This document shows, piece by piece, positions 62,613 to 64,000 of a DNA stretch of 64,000 nucleotides (positions are counted from its first letter, which is position 1; every line of letters starts with the position of its first letter). The stretch lies in the NCBI GenBank assembly GCA_029719485.1, contig CP120722.1:4368028-4432027 (forward strand). Reading direction: 5' to 3'. The notes beneath the pieces were generated by a model. It saw only the letters and a list, made by a program, of their open reading frames with translations. It was not told the origin of the DNA and did no database searches. A program made the position numbers and the translations under genes. Origin of the DNA: Kiritimatiellota bacterium B12222 (GTDB lineage Bacteria > Verrucomicrobiota > Kiritimatiellia > SS1-B-03-39 > UBA6053).

Positions 62613-63730
62613 TCCTTACTACACCGTGCCAAAGCCGAACAACCTTTCTCCGTCACCACCACCGTATCTTCAATCCTCACCCCTCCTAACCCGCGATAAT
62701 AAAGCCCGGGCTCAATGGTAATCACTTGACCCACTTCAAGCTCAGTGCCCGCCGGACTCACCGAAGGCCCTTCATGAATTTCCAAGCCCACACCATGTCC
62801 CGTGGAATGAATAAACCCTTGAGGGACCCCATCTTTCATGCCCGTCACAAATCCAGCAGCCACAAAACGATCAAAAATGCGTTGGTGAATCTCTTTCGCA
62901 TTTGCTCCGGGTTTTACCGATGCCAAGGCCTCTTTTTGAGCCTTTAAAACGGTTTTGTATAATTTCGTCTGCATCGGATCCGCCCCTCCCCGCAATACCG
63001 TACGGGTAATATCTCCCCAATATCCCGAAGTCTTCGAACAGGGAAAAATATCCAACACAATAAATTGATGGGCATATAAAGGGCCATATCCACGTTCATG
63101 CGGATCCACCGCCTGATCGCCACAGGCCACAATAATATCTTCAGCAATACAATCCGCATCCAATAACACCCGCTCAATCTGATGACGTACGATTTCCGCA
63201 GTCAATACTTCACCATTTTGCTGAAGCAAGTGACCCTCGGCAGAAATGTCACTCGCCTCAATCATGCCGATCGCCGCTTTCATGGCGGAGACCGCCGCCC
63301 GCTGAGACGCACGTAAAAACTCAATTTCTTTGTCCGTTTTCACTAAACGTTCTGGATATAAAGGCGCTTTCGCCACCCGAACTTTTATCTCAGCCTTCTC
63401 CAATTCTCGCACCACCCCAATGGGACAGTCTGCACTCACTTGAATTCGTTTGAGGCCTAAATGTTTCAGCAGTCCGAGCGCTTGCTGTCCTAAGCTCCTA
63501 CGCTCTTTAGGTTTAAGTCCTAAACTGTCGTGCGTATGGGTCTGAACCGCCTCCCCCAACTGCTGCGCACGCCCCAATTCAAGCATGGAAACTAACAAAT
63601 GCTTCTGACCTTTGGCCTCCACATACAAAAAAGGATCCGGCGCATCAAAACCACACGCATACCTAACGTTTATGCGGTCTGCACCGCCTCCAACCAATAA
63701 TAAGGATCGTGAATTTGAGCGCTTATTCAT
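62600..63730 (-). CDS. M24-family Xaa-Pro peptidase-like protein
   Basis: 376 residues from the ATG at 63730, which has GAGGAGA upstream; a frame beginning 45 bases earlier is less likely. The N-terminal creatinase-like domain (~1-150) is followed by the pita-bread catalytic domain with metal ligands Asp in VLDIFPCSK and GDITRTVL, His in HSTGHGVGLEIHEG, and Glu in ITIEPGLYY and GGVRIEDTV. The five-ligand dinuclear site looks intact. It probably removes N-terminal residues before proline. It overlaps the hydrolase gene downstream. The 270 bases after it (63731-64000) contain no recognisable gene. Confidence 0.9.
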   Translation of the reverse strand: MNKRSNSRSLLLVGGGADRINVRYACGFDAPDPFLYVEAKGQKHLLVSMLELGRAQQLGEAVQTHTHDSLGLKPKERRSLGQQALGLLKHLGLKRIQVSADCPIGVVRELEKAEIKVRVAKAPLYPERLVKTDKEIEFLRASQRAAVSAMKAAIGMIEASDISAEGHLLQQNGEVLTAEIVRHQIERVLLDADCIAEDIIVACGDQAVDPHERGYGPLYAHQFIVLDIFPCSKTSGYWGDITRTVLRGGADPMQTKLYKTVLKAQKEALASVKPGANAKEIHQRIFDRFVAAGFVTGMKDGVPQGFIHSTGHGVGLEIHEGPSVSPAGTELEVGQVITIEPGLYYRGLGGVRIEDTVVVTEKGCSALARCSKEWRL

Positions 63731-64000
63731 GCCTTTTTCTCCTCTCTGTTGATCAAAGCCCACACTTCGAAACAAAACAAAAGTCTAATTTGATTAAAAC
63801 AGTTCTTCGTCATTATCTTGTGCCTTTTTTTTTAGCGAACCACTACCTGTAGTACCCCGATTTTTAATCTCATTCTATGATTTTAACAGCTTGTCCCCCC
63901 CCCCTGATTCAGTTTATGGTCACTGCAACGGAGAGGAATGTTGACCCCAAAAGGTCATGCATTTCTGTCTATTTAAACCGAATTTTTGTCTTAGGTACAA
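63731..64000. other. Right edge, no gene recognised
   Basis: This AT-rich stretch contains a run of ten C (63895-63904), which is prone to slippage or sequencing error. No frame with a plausible start is present. It may hold the promoter of the M24 gene and of a gene beyond the window. Confidence 0.5.

Noticed and set aside
63895..63904. Run of ten C near the right edge as a phase-variation site
   Set aside because: It is outside any gene or recognisable promoter. It may equally be an assembly artefact.

Overview
The window looks like a chromosomal segment of a Gram-negative bacterium of the Verrucomicrobiota (PVC group). I would guess an Opitutae/Puniceicoccales-type polysaccharide degrader. 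The clues are two PEP-CTERM proteins, two prepilin-like FTLIEMLVV proteins of the H-X9-DG type, two LacI regulators beside carbohydrate-active genes, a DUF4838 protein, a PVC-style ECF sigma factor next to a Ser/Thr kinase, and an LptF/G-type envelope permease. This is inferred from gene families; there is no rRNA in the window to confirm it. No tRNA, rRNA, CRISPR array, intact insertion sequence or phage gene was seen. Almost everything from 134 to 31122 is on the minus strand; from 31321 onward the strands alternate in blocks.

Layout. 134-4038: PPDK-like protein with a KaiC-like N-terminus, and NADP-type glutamate dehydrogenase. 4222-5421: membrane-anchored vWA protein. 5543-11713: operon of a secreted DUF4838/LamG protein, a prepilin-like protein, a HAD phosphatase and an ADP-ribosylglycohydrolase-fold enzyme. 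11768-14623: PEP-CTERM protein, sugar isomerase-like TIM barrel and LacI repressor. 14805-22990: eight tightly packed genes, in transcription order ECF sigma, unknown, Ser/Thr kinase-TPR, FHA, PqqD, ATP-grasp, PLP decarboxylase, and a urea-transporter-like/M23 peptidase fusion. This is the strongest candidate for an undescribed system. 23116-28583: MacAB-like ABC efflux operon bracketed by two small cysteine-rich exported proteins and probably read from a leaderless promoter. 28754-37537: LacI, prepilin-like and membrane protein genes facing a CBM-like protein, a GH57-like enzyme, a parallel beta-helix protein and a second PEP-CTERM protein. A shared 14-base sequence, palindromic at one of its two sites, links the two ends of this block.

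38044-53567 is mixed housekeeping and accessory content: P1B-4 metal ATPase, DUF1961 protein, MarR regulator with a palindromic operator, polysaccharide deacetylase, phospholipase D-type cardiolipin synthase, small envelope lipoproteins, MscS channel, RecB/AddA-like helicase-nuclease, DUF2007 protein and a sensor kinase. 53564-60245: an OmpR-type response regulator diverges from ArnC/ArnT-like glycosyltransferases, a DUF2062 protein, a second ArnT-like enzyme and an LptF/G permease. Three copies of a CTTAAR-N5-CTTAAR direct repeat sit in front of these transcription units. They match the PmrA box of enteric bacteria and suggest a PmrAB-like envelope-modification regulon. 60362-63730: UbiA-family prenyltransferase, EF-hand protein, alpha/beta hydrolase and M24 peptidase.

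Many starts were moved inward from the longest possible reading frame, using signal peptides, Shine-Dalgarno sites or overlap with the neighbouring gene. Domain names rest on reading the sequence by eye, not on database searches.
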